A stretch of 20,832 bases of DNA from Desulfovibrio sp. (lineage in GTDB: Bacteria > Desulfobacterota > Desulfovibrionia > Desulfovibrionales > Desulfovibrionaceae), in NCBI RefSeq assembly GCF_019424165.1, contig NZ_JAHZAA010000003.1, forward strand, positions 177,238-198,069, written 5' to 3'. The notes under the pieces are model-generated. The model was not told the origin of the DNA, ran no database searches, and saw nothing but the letters and a program-made list of their open reading frames with translations. This document shows, piece after piece, positions 15,173-20,832 of this stretch. A program made the position numbers and the translations under genes. The stretch's first letter is position 1. Each line of letters opens with the position of its first letter.

Positions 15173-16089
15173 GACCTGCCTCCTTCAGCGGCCTTGTCTG
15201 CGGCGGCGGAATTGCGCCGGAGTTCGTCCAGCTTGCGGATGAGGCCGTCAGGGCTGACGCGCAGTTTGTTAAGCCCCAGCTCCTTGTGGTCAAGGCCAAA
15301 GGCTATGCCCATCATCTGGGTGAAATAGAGCACCGGCAGGCGGAAGGTCGTACCCATCTCTTTGGATGCCTGCTCCTGGCGCAGGTCAAGGTTCATCTGG
15401 CAGAGCGGGCAGGCCACGATGACGGCATCCACGTCAAGCTGGGTGGCAAGGTCGAGAATGCGCCCGGAGTTGCGGGCTGTCATCACGCGTTCGGGAATAC
15501 CGAACGACGCGCCACAGCAGGCGGTCTTGAGGGGAAAGTCCACCATTTCAGCGCCACAGGCGGCGAGCATGCTTTCCATAAGTGTGGGATTTTCCGGATC
15601 GCCGAAGTTCATGATTTCTGCCGGGCGGCTCATGAGACAGCCGTAATAGGCGGCCAGCCTGAGGCCCTTGAGGCTTTTGCGCACCCGGGCGGCGATGGTT
15701 TCCATATCATAGGCTTCGGCAATGCCCTGCATGACCGAGGTCACGGGCGGGAAGGCCCTGGCCGAGGGGCCGTCGAGCAGTTCGTCCACACGTTCACGAA
15801 ACGTGGGATCTTCCATACGCTTGGCGGCCAGCTTGAGGTTGGAAAGGCAGCTCGGGCAGGGTGTGAGCAGCAGTTCGGCCTGCTGCTGGGCGGCGATGTC
15901 GAGGTTGCGCACGCACAGGGCCGCGGACAGCTCGGTATCCACGGCATGGGCCGGGGTGGAACCACAGCAGTTCCAGTCCGGAATGTCCACAAGGTTCATG
16001 TCCAGGGCCTTGCACACGGCCTGGGTGGACATTTCATAGTCCTTGGAAGAGCCTCGGGCCGAGCAGCCGGGGTAGTAGGCAAAATTCAT
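15169..16089 (-). CDS. hdrB: HdrB: disulfide-reducing subunit with two CCG domains
   Basis: 306 residues with two cysteine-rich (CCG) domains that bind noncubane [4Fe-4S] clusters in the family. Domain one has C9 (YYPGCSARGSS), CCG at 41-43 and CPSC at 78-81. Domain two has C151 (YYGCLMSRP), CCG at 191-193 and CPLC at 227-230, so both cluster sites look complete. HdrB reduces the disulfide substrate. In sulfate reducers the physiological acceptor is discussed to be a protein or trisulfide such as DsrC rather than CoM-S-S-CoB; nothing in the sequence fixes this. Start and stop overlap hdrC and hdrA respectively as ATGA. Confidence 0.93.
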   Translation of the reverse strand: MNFAYYPGCSARGSSKDYEMSTQAVCKALDMNLVDIPDWNCCGSTPAHAVDTELSAALCVRNLDIAAQQQAELLLTPCPSCLSNLKLAAKRMEDPTFRERVDELLDGPSARAFPPVTSVMQGIAEAYDMETIAARVRKSLKGLRLAAYYGCLMSRPAEIMNFGDPENPTLMESMLAACGAEMVDFPLKTACCGASFGIPERVMTARNSGRILDLATQLDVDAVIVACPLCQMNLDLRQEQASKEMGTTFRLPVLYFTQMMGIAFGLDHKELGLNKLRVSPDGLIRKLDELRRNSAAADKAAEGGRS

Positions 16090-16667
16090 GGGCGTACCCC
16101 CTCGCGCTTGGCGCGTTCTTTATAACGCTGGAAAATGCGCGAAACCGGGGCTGCTCCCTGGGGCAGCACGTGGGGCTTGAGGCCCAGCTTGCCTTTTTTG
16201 AGAGCTTCCGGGGCGAGGTCCACGTCAGTGAACACGCGCATGGAGCGCATCATATACAGGGCCATGGTGCCGATTTCATAGGTGCGGCCAAATGCCCGCA
16301 CCGTATCAAGGAAGGAAAACCAGAACTTTTCCACCTTGGGTACGGTCACGCGACCTTCCTTGCGGGCCATGTGGCGTAATGTTTCCATTATGCCCGCAAC
16401 GTCAATGTTGTTGGGACAGCGCAGACTACAGGTGGAACAGGAAAGGCACATCCAGATAGAGCGCGAATTCAGCACTTCATCCCTGAGGCCAAGCTGTACG
16501 GCGCGCATGATCTGGCTGACCTGCCGGTCATAGACTAAGCCTGCCGGGCAGCCGGCTGTACAGTTGCCGCACTGGTAGCAGGTTGAAACATTTTGGCCGC
16601 TTAGCGCCTCCACTTCCGCCGTAAAGGCGGCGTCGCGCATCCGGCTCAGATTGATGGCGTCGTTCAT
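16086..16667 (-). CDS. hdrC: HdrC: [4Fe-4S] ferredoxin subunit of heterodisulfide reductase
   Basis: 193 residues with two ferredoxin motifs near the N-terminus: C30-x2-C33-x2-C36-x3-C40 (CYQCGNCTAGCP) and C74-x2-C77-x2-C80-x3-C84 (CLSCSTCSLRCP). The helical C-terminal half (TLRHMARKEGR, FLDTVRAFGRTYEIG) is typical of HdrC. It relays electrons between HdrA and the HdrB active site. I placed the start at the ATG at 16667 (MNDAINLSR): the long upstream extension in this frame overlaps aroQ and the 109-bp gap and lacks family character. A weak GAGAG ribosome site lies five bases upstream. It is the first gene of the six-gene operon; a TTGACT at 16715-16710 could be a -35 but I see no clear -10. 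Confidence 0.9.
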   Translation of the reverse strand: MNDAINLSRMRDAAFTAEVEALSGQNVSTCYQCGNCTAGCPAGLVYDRQVSQIMRAVQLGLRDEVLNSRSIWMCLSCSTCSLRCPNNIDVAGIMETLRHMARKEGRVTVPKVEKFWFSFLDTVRAFGRTYEIGTMALYMMRSMRVFTDVDLAPEALKKGKLGLKPHVLPQGAAPVSRIFQRYKERAKREGVRP

Positions 16668-16746
16668 GTGAACTCTCTGGTTAGAGGCTGTTGGGGGGAA
16701 CCCTGGACAAGTCAAGAATGTCTCAGGGAGTAACGCAGAACACCGC

Positions 16747-16773
16747 AAAAAGCTAGTTCCAGGGCAGTGGAAC
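16747..16773 (-). terminator. Likely rho-independent terminator after aroQ
   Basis: On the minus strand GTTCCA and TGGAAC (16773-16768 and 16761-16756) form a 6-bp stem around CTGCCC, followed after TAGC by TTTTT (16751-16747 region). It begins four bases past the aroQ stop and precedes the hdrC start by about 80 bp, so it would separate the aro genes from the hdr-flx operon. The short stem and four-base gap before the T-run make it a moderate call. Confidence 0.5.
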
Positions 16774-16776
16774 CTT

Positions 16777-17238
16777 TCAGATGAGCACCTTTCCGGCTGT
16801 GCAGGCCACCGCCGCATCAAGCGCGGCACGCAGCCCGAGAAGATAGCTCGACGGCCCGAAGCCGCAGATGCTGCCTGTGCAGACGGACGACAGCACGGAA
16901 TGGTGCCTGAAATTTTCTCGCGCATGCACGTTGGACATGTGCACCTCAACCACGGGAATTTCCAGTATGGCGAGGGCATCGGCAATGGCATGGCTGTAAT
17001 GCGTCCAGGCTCCTGCATTGATGACGACGGCCTGTACGTCCTCATCCGCGGCCTTGTGGATGCGCTCCACCATGACGCCTTCGTGATTGGTCTGAAAACT
17101 TTCCACCGCAGCGCCAAGCTCCCTGCCCAGATCCGCCAGGGCTTCATCTATCTGGGCCAGGGTGGCGTTGCCGTAGTGGGCGGGATCCCGCCTGCCGAAC
17201 ATGTTCAGGTTGACCCCGTGCAGGACCAGTATGCGCAT
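16777..17238 (-). CDS. aroQ: Type II 3-dehydroquinate dehydratase
   Basis: 153 residues, the usual size for class II dehydroquinases, which dehydrate 3-dehydroquinate to 3-dehydroshikimate. Family blocks are present in order: VLHGVNLNMFGRRDPAHYG at 5-23 with the active-site loop Arg/Tyr, FQTNHEG (NHEG block), INAGAWTHYSHAIADAL, EVHMSNVHARENFRHHS and GSICGFGPSSYLLGL. Two positions differ slightly from the commonest forms (HGVNLN for GPNLN, THYS for THTS), which need not affect activity. The start at 17238 has GAGG five bases upstream; the same frame runs further upstream to 17430 but that part has no family similarity. aroE lies 251 bp upstream on the same strand and catalyses the next step. 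Confidence 0.93.
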   Translation of the reverse strand: MRILVLHGVNLNMFGRRDPAHYGNATLAQIDEALADLGRELGAAVESFQTNHEGVMVERIHKAADEDVQAVVINAGAWTHYSHAIADALAILEIPVVEVHMSNVHARENFRHHSVLSSVCTGSICGFGPSSYLLGLRAALDAAVACTAGKVLI

Positions 17239-17458
17239 ATGAACCTCGTTTGTGTCCGCAGGAAGTTCAGGCGGACAGTTGTTGCAACGGCTGCCGGAGT
17301 TTTGCCTCGCAGCGACGGCATGTGGCGCCGGCTGCCGCAGGAGCTTTTGTGCGACACGCGACGTGTCAGGCCGCAGTGCGTTCTGCCTTTGCCTGGCTGT
17401 GCGCAGGCGAACCGCTGTGTACCGGCGCAATCAATATCGTAGCGCATGCCTTGGACTG

Positions 17459-17478
17459 TTGAGAATATTCATTCTCAA
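17459..17478. promoter_or_regulatory. 8-4-8 perfect inverted repeat downstream of aroE (possible operator)
   Basis: TTGAGAAT (17459-17466) and ATTCTCAA (17471-17478) are exact reverse complements around ATTC. It sits 11 bp past the aroE stop and about 220 bp upstream of the aroQ start. The AT-rich GAAT/ATTC content resembles iron-regulator (Fur-type) boxes, but the 8-4-8 spacing is not the classical 7-1-7. With no T-tract it is a poor terminator. Function unresolved. Confidence 0.3.
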
Positions 17479-17489
17479 GGTGTCATGGC

Positions 17490-18416
17490 CTAGCCTGCTG
17501 CCAGTGCAGCCTCCAGCGCGCATCGCGCCTCCCGGGGCAGGGGCTGGCCCGTCCACAGGCGGAACTGGGCATTTCCCTGGCCGAAAAACATGTCCAGCCC
17601 CGTAAGGCAACGCCTGCCCGCACGGGCGGCCTCCTGCAAAAAGCGTGTTTCCAACGGGTTATATACAATGTCATAGGCAATGGCCGTTGCCCCGGCAGCA
17701 TGCGGCCCCAGGTTTTTGCCCGCGGCCTCAAAGGAGTAGGGGCTTTCGCCTTCGGCTTTGCCCCGCATGCCCAGGGGCGTGGTATTGATGACCAGAAGTG
17801 CCGGAACATCATGGCGGCGGTTCCAGTCCAGGGGGTTCAGGCCGAACTCTTCGGCCAGGGGCAGGTGCGAGCGGTCGGAGGGCGTTGCCACATAAATGTT
17901 TTCGGGCCTGTTGCCAGGCTCAAGGGCAGTCAGACCGGCCGCCACGGCGCGGGCCGCGCCGCCTGCGCCCAGAACAAGCACGTTTGCGCCGCCAAGCGCT
18001 TCCTGCTCCAGCGGGGCCATAAAACCCGCAACATCAGTATTGTCGCCGCAAAGCAGGCCGTCATGCCAGTAGATAGTGTTGACTGCGCCCACACGCCGGG
18101 CCAGAGGGCTGACTTCATCCAGCAGGGGCAGCAGGGCAATCTTGTGGGGAATGGTAACGGAACAGCCGCGGATATGCAGCAGGCGCACACTGTCTACAAA
18201 GGCGGGCAGCCGCTGCGGCGGCACTTCCCACCGCAGATAAAGCCCGGGCAGGCCGAGAATCTTGAAGCCGGTATTGTGCAGCAGGGGCGAAAGGCTCTGT
18301 GTCAGCGGCCAGCCCACAACACCGTACAGAAGCGTGTCTGCCCCGTCCCGGCCGATGTCCGGGGCGGGAGCGTGCGGTGCGGCGGGAATGCTGGCTTCTG
18401 TTGTTGCGGCACTCAT
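17490..18416 (-). CDS. aroE: Shikimate dehydrogenase (NADP-dependent)
   Basis: 308 residues. It reduces 3-dehydroshikimate to shikimate in aromatic amino acid synthesis. Motifs: GWPLTQSLSPLLHN at 35-48 (substrate serines), SVTIPHK at 86-92 with catalytic K92, GAVNTI at 110-115, GDNTD at 124-128 with the partner Asp128, the Rossmann glycine loop GAGGAARA at 150-157, INTTPLGM at 210-217, YDIVYNP at 248-254 and GLDMFFGQGNAQF at 273-285. The ~28 N-terminal residues form an Ala/Pro-rich extension beyond the usual start. The ATG at 18416 follows GGAGAG by seven bases. aroQ, the preceding pathway step, lies downstream on the same strand. Confidence 0.94.
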   Translation of the reverse strand: MSAATTEASIPAAPHAPAPDIGRDGADTLLYGVVGWPLTQSLSPLLHNTGFKILGLPGLYLRWEVPPQRLPAFVDSVRLLHIRGCSVTIPHKIALLPLLDEVSPLARRVGAVNTIYWHDGLLCGDNTDVAGFMAPLEQEALGGANVLVLGAGGAARAVAAGLTALEPGNRPENIYVATPSDRSHLPLAEEFGLNPLDWNRRHDVPALLVINTTPLGMRGKAEGESPYSFEAAGKNLGPHAAGATAIAYDIVYNPLETRFLQEAARAGRRCLTGLDMFFGQGNAQFRLWTGQPLPREARCALEAALAAG

Positions 18417-18477
18417 TGTCCGGCTCTCCGTTCCTGCGGTTTCCGTATTGCCTGTTTGCGGGAGGCGCGGCAGACGG

Positions 18478-18497
18478 TATTTTTACGGATAAAAATA
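18478..18497. promoter_or_regulatory. 8-bp inverted repeat at the predicted aroE transcript start
   Basis: TATTTTTA (18478-18485) and TAAAAATA (18490-18497) are exact reverse complements around CGGA. It lies at about the expected +1 of the promoter at 18504-18532, so it could be an operator or a weak 5' hairpin in the aroE leader. No regulator can be named. Confidence 0.3.
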
Positions 18498-18503
18498 TGG
18501 CGT

Positions 18504-18532
18504 AGCATAGCGCATGACAGAGCCAAGAGCAA
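18504..18532 (-). promoter_or_regulatory. Candidate sigma-70 promoter for aroE
   Basis: On the minus strand TTGCTC (18532-18527) and TATGCT (18509-18504) are separated by exactly 17 bases. They match -35 and -10 consensus at three and four of six positions. The predicted start near 18497 would give an aroE leader of about 80 bases. Judged by eye only. Confidence 0.4.
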
Positions 18533-18761
18533 TGCTGATGTGCAGCCGCCGCACGGGCTGTATGTCGCGCCGCATGCCCCGTACAGCATGCGAAGGTTGA
18601 TTTTGACAGCACATGAGCCCCCTGTGCCGGGGAAAAGTTTTCATGGCTTTCAGTAATGGAATGTATATGTAATTGCGTAGGGCATTTATTATGGGATATT
18701 TTTATTCCGTGAACGTTGTAACAGAGCACGTGCATGAGCGGAAAAGAAGTTGCCGGTCTGC
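18533..18761. other. Intergenic sequence with no supported gene
   Basis: Part of the 427-bp gap between the porin stop (18844) and the aroE start (18416). It holds a 7-bp inverted repeat CGCATGC/GCATGCG (18571-18577 and 18586-18592) and an AT-rich patch around 18640-18715. Open frames here are short or are continuations of shadows of aroE or the porin, and none has a convincing ribosome site. I recognise no RNA gene. Confidence 0.45.
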
Positions 18762-18812
18762 AGAACTGACACGGGCCGCCCGTGCATGCGCCGGGCGGCC
18801 CGTGTCAGTTCT
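18762..18812 (-). terminator. 21-bp perfect hairpin after the porin gene
   Basis: The arm at 18762-18782 (begins AGAACTGACACGGG, ends CCGCCCG) is the exact reverse complement of 18792-18812, with the nine-base loop TGCATGCGC. It lies 31 bp past the porin stop. On the minus strand the first T-rich stretch (CTTCTTTT) comes about ten bases later, so it is a strong stem with an imperfect U-tract; it may also protect the 3' end of an abundant porin mRNA. Confidence 0.7.
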
Positions 18813-18843
18813 GGGTGATGATCCACTGCTTCTGGCGGTTAGC

Positions 18844-20433
18844 CTAGAAGGAGTAGACGACCGTGAGAGACGCCTTCCAGGCATCGGCAACGTTGAGGCT
18901 GTCGCCGGAAGTATTCTGGTACCGGCCCCACACGTCCTTGTCGAGCCAAAGGTGTATGTAGCCCAAATTGGCAAAGAAGTTTAGATTTTCCGATGCCTTG
19001 AACGTACTGTCCAGATTGATTTCCATGCCTTTGTCTTCGGTGGTCAGATAGGTGCCGAAGGAGTTGAAATCCGTATTGTTGCGGTAGATCTGACGGCCGG
19101 AACCGTCCTCTGCCTTGCGGCCGGTGATGTATTTTGCCATTTCTGGACTATTGGTTCCGCCGAAGTAGTTCAGGCGCAGGGTATGGCGCAGGTTTTCAAG
19201 AAAGCTCAGGTCCTTGACGCGCGCGCCGACACCCCATGTGCCGCTCGGGTTGGTGCCGAGCACGCCCTTGGCTCCGCCCATGGACGGATTGCCCCTGTAG
19301 CCGAAAGTGGAAAGGGAGTTGTGCAGGTTGTTGGTGGTGGCAATATAGGGCAGGCGTTCCGAACCGTTATGGGGGTTATCGTCATCGCCGCTGAAATACC
19401 AGCCGTAGATGCCGGGCAGGCCCCAGTCCGTGGCGTATTCCATAACAAGCATGCCGTACCAGCCCTGACGGTTGAGGTATTCATGCTGCCGCTTGACCCC
19501 GCCGTAAACAACGTCGGCGCGCACGCGGAAGGGGTCAAGGGCGGTCCAGTCTCCGGTGATGCCGCCCCAGTAAAGGGTGCTGTACTCGTCATCCCAGATG
19601 GATGCGCCGGTGCGCCTTGTGCTGAATGCGGCCGGGTACAGGCCGTCGCGCAATTGCAGGCCGTCAATGCCCTGGGTGCTTGCCATGGGATTGTTGAGGG
19701 TGAATTTTTTGCTGCCGCCGGGCATGCCCGTAACAGTGGCGGGCATGAGGCTGTTGGGACCCATGCCCCCGGCCATGGCCCAGGGCGTGAACTTCAGGCC
19801 GTCAAGGGTGACCGGCACGGTAAGGGCAACAAGGTCGAAGTTGTCAATAAAGTTTGCCGGTCGGCTGGCGTCGCCCTGCCAGTTGTCGTTAAGCAGGCGC
19901 ATCCATGCAGCGCTTGCCGTCACCTTGGGGCTGAAGGTCCATGCGGCGCTGAGCGCGGCGAGGTCGTCGTGCAGCACCGGGCTGTCCATGGCGAAACCGG
20001 GCAGCTTCATGCCTTGCAGGCCCATGCGCAGCTTGAGGCCGGAGCCGGGGACGCGCCAGTCAAGATAGGACTGCTTGAGCTTGACCATGTTGCCGCCGTC
20101 AGCCCCGAGAGCGCCGCCCTGGGCGGCCATGCCCCAGCGCTGCTCGCCGATTTCAAAAAATACCGTGCCGGAAAGATTTTCAGACGCCACAGCGTGCAAT
20201 TGCAGGTGCAGGCGCTGGATGGCCTCGAAATTGTCTCTTTTTTGGTGTACGGCAGCCCACTGCTGCCCGATTTCGCGCTGTCCCTGCCGGTTTTTGCCCA
20301 TAAAGCTGCCGCCCTGGATGTAGTCAAAGGCATATTGCCAACTGCCTCTGACCTTGAACTCCACAGCCTGCCCCGGAGCGGCCGCGCCCATCAGTATTGT
20401 GGCGGCCAGCAGAAAACCTGTCAGTTTTTTCAT
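18844..20433 (-). CDS. Outer-membrane porin, Desulfovibrio-type homotrimeric porin family
   Basis: 529 residues. Residues 1-23 are a signal peptide (KKLTGFLLAATILMGAAA, cut after GQA). The mature protein starts VEFKVRGSWQYAFDY and is a series of amphipathic beta-strands with aromatic girdles (LKQSYLDWRV, TLYWGGITGDW, LRLNYFGGTN, LNFFANLGYIHLWLD) ending ...LTVVYSF with a terminal Phe, as expected for a beta-barrel inserted by BAM. The layout matches the outer membrane homotrimeric porin family common in Desulfovibrio; solute preference is unknown. I chose the ATG at 20433, with GGGGA eight bases upstream; a start at 20448 lacks a ribosome site and would put five residues before the signal peptide. 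It follows the membrane transporter gene by 47 bp. Confidence 0.85.
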   Translation of the reverse strand: MKKLTGFLLAATILMGAAAPGQAVEFKVRGSWQYAFDYIQGGSFMGKNRQGQREIGQQWAAVHQKRDNFEAIQRLHLQLHAVASENLSGTVFFEIGEQRWGMAAQGGALGADGGNMVKLKQSYLDWRVPGSGLKLRMGLQGMKLPGFAMDSPVLHDDLAALSAAWTFSPKVTASAAWMRLLNDNWQGDASRPANFIDNFDLVALTVPVTLDGLKFTPWAMAGGMGPNSLMPATVTGMPGGSKKFTLNNPMASTQGIDGLQLRDGLYPAAFSTRRTGASIWDDEYSTLYWGGITGDWTALDPFRVRADVVYGGVKRQHEYLNRQGWYGMLVMEYATDWGLPGIYGWYFSGDDDNPHNGSERLPYIATTNNLHNSLSTFGYRGNPSMGGAKGVLGTNPSGTWGVGARVKDLSFLENLRHTLRLNYFGGTNSPEMAKYITGRKAEDGSGRQIYRNNTDFNSFGTYLTTEDKGMEINLDSTFKASENLNFFANLGYIHLWLDKDVWGRYQNTSGDSLNVADAWKASLTVVYSF

Positions 20434-20480
20434 CGAAAGAATCCCCATGTGTCTGTTGGCGGAATGTGTCGTTTCGTCGT

Positions 20481-20832
20481 CTAGCCGACCATGCGCCAGT
20501 AGGGCATGGCGATGACGGCCACAAAAACGCCTGTCAGGATCATGCGCAGGGCCATGACCACAAGCATGTCCTTGAACCGGATGTAGCCGCTGCTGTAAAA
20601 ATAGAGGTACAGCGCGTACTCATAGGGGAAGAGCAGGTTGTCCAGACCGTACTGGAAGGAAAAATAGAGCAGCCGGGGGTCAATGCCCATCTGTACGCCA
20701 AGCTCGGTAATGGGCGCCGAAAGGGTAGAGGTGGCCGCCAGGGGCGTAAGCAGAAAGTTCATGACCACGCCCACCACATACGAGCAGATGGTGGCAAGGG
20801 CCGTTCCGGTTTCGCTGAACAGGGGCAGAACA
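20481..20832 (-). CDS. C-terminal part of a polytopic membrane transporter, probably DASS/SLC13 anion symporter (cut by right edge)
   Basis: The frame is open from the right edge to a TAG at 20481, giving the last ~116 residues. They contain three or four hydrophobic segments, including VVGVVMNFLLTPLAATSTLSAP near the start, and PYEYALYLYFYSSG, MLVVMALRMILTGVF and VFVAVIAMPYWRMVG at the end. The pattern of a polar re-entrant-type stretch (NFLLTPLAAT) and the final helix ending in a Trp-containing PYWRMVG resembles divalent-anion:sodium (DASS) symporters of sulfate, dicarboxylates or related anions. It lies 47 bp upstream of the porin and may form an uptake unit with it. The N-terminal part is outside the window, so the family call is provisional. 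Confidence 0.6.
   Translation of the reverse strand, partial: VLPLFSETGTALATICSYVVGVVMNFLLTPLAATSTLSAPITELGVQMGIDPRLLYFSFQYGLDNLLFPYEYALYLYFYSSGYIRFKDMLVVMALRMILTGVFVAVIAMPYWRMVG

Noticed and set aside
13604..15328. 574-codon open frame on the plus strand opposite hdrA
   Set aside because: hdrA on the minus strand is a complete, motif-rich family member. The antisense frame is open only because of GC-rich codon use, and it shows no recognisable protein features.
16668..17147. Long N-terminal extension of hdrC
   Set aside because: It overlaps aroQ in another frame and the inter-operon gap; the HdrC motifs begin right after the ATG at 16667.
17239..17430. Upstream extension of aroQ by 64 codons
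   Set aside because: Type II dehydroquinases begin at the MRILVLHG block, which has its own ribosome site at 17238; the extension has no family similarity.

Overview
The window is GC-rich, gene-dense bacterial DNA. Its most diagnostic content is a complete HdrABC-FlxABCD cluster, read together with an alanine-rich Desulfovibrio-type outer-membrane porin and a type II dehydroquinase/shikimate dehydrogenase pair. This points to a sulfate-reducing, strictly anaerobic Desulfovibrio-like bacterium (Desulfovibrionaceae). The assignment is inferred from gene families and context, not from a database match. Almost every gene lies on the minus strand; the exceptions are a secreted phospholipase-D-type nuclease and an uncertain fragment at the left edge.

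Left part (1-5821): a very large autotransporter (1642 aa, minus strand) whose passenger is built from about 15 glycine/asparagine-rich units of 46-59 residues, followed by a linker and a C-terminal beta-barrel. Across a 185-bp intergenic region lies a divergent gene for a small exported single-HKD (Nuc-type) phospholipase D family protein. A perfect 7-1-7 palindrome sits between them and overlaps -10-like sequences on both strands.

Second part (5936-9265, minus strand): a compact cassette of four genes, DUF2318-type cysteine protein > FtsX/MacB-type permease > ABC ATPase > exported protein with two HdeA/HdeB-like domains in tandem. The last two genes overlap by an ATGA. The first three match part of the iron-uptake-associated p19-type operons known from other bacteria, but no P19 or FTR1 gene is present here. 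The permease carries a histidine-rich insert in its extracytoplasmic domain. A bidirectional terminator separates this cassette from the nuclease gene.

Central part (9591-16667, minus strand): hdrC-hdrB-hdrA-flxCD-flxB-flxA, six genes that overlap or are nearly contiguous and end at two strong hairpins. FlxA takes electrons from NAD(P)H, FlxB and FlxCD carry Fe-S clusters, HdrA holds the FAD expected to bifurcate electrons, and HdrB/HdrC form the disulfide-reducing arm. FlxD (MvhD-like) and FlxC are fused in one protein. No alcohol dehydrogenase gene is present next to the cluster.

Right part (16747-20832, minus strand): aroE and aroQ (shikimate pathway, separated by 251 bp), then a 427-bp intergenic region with a 21-bp-stem hairpin and a plausible aroE promoter, then an outer-membrane porin, and at the edge the C-terminus of a polytopic membrane protein resembling DASS/SLC13 anion transporters. 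The transporter and porin are 47 bp apart and probably form an operon.
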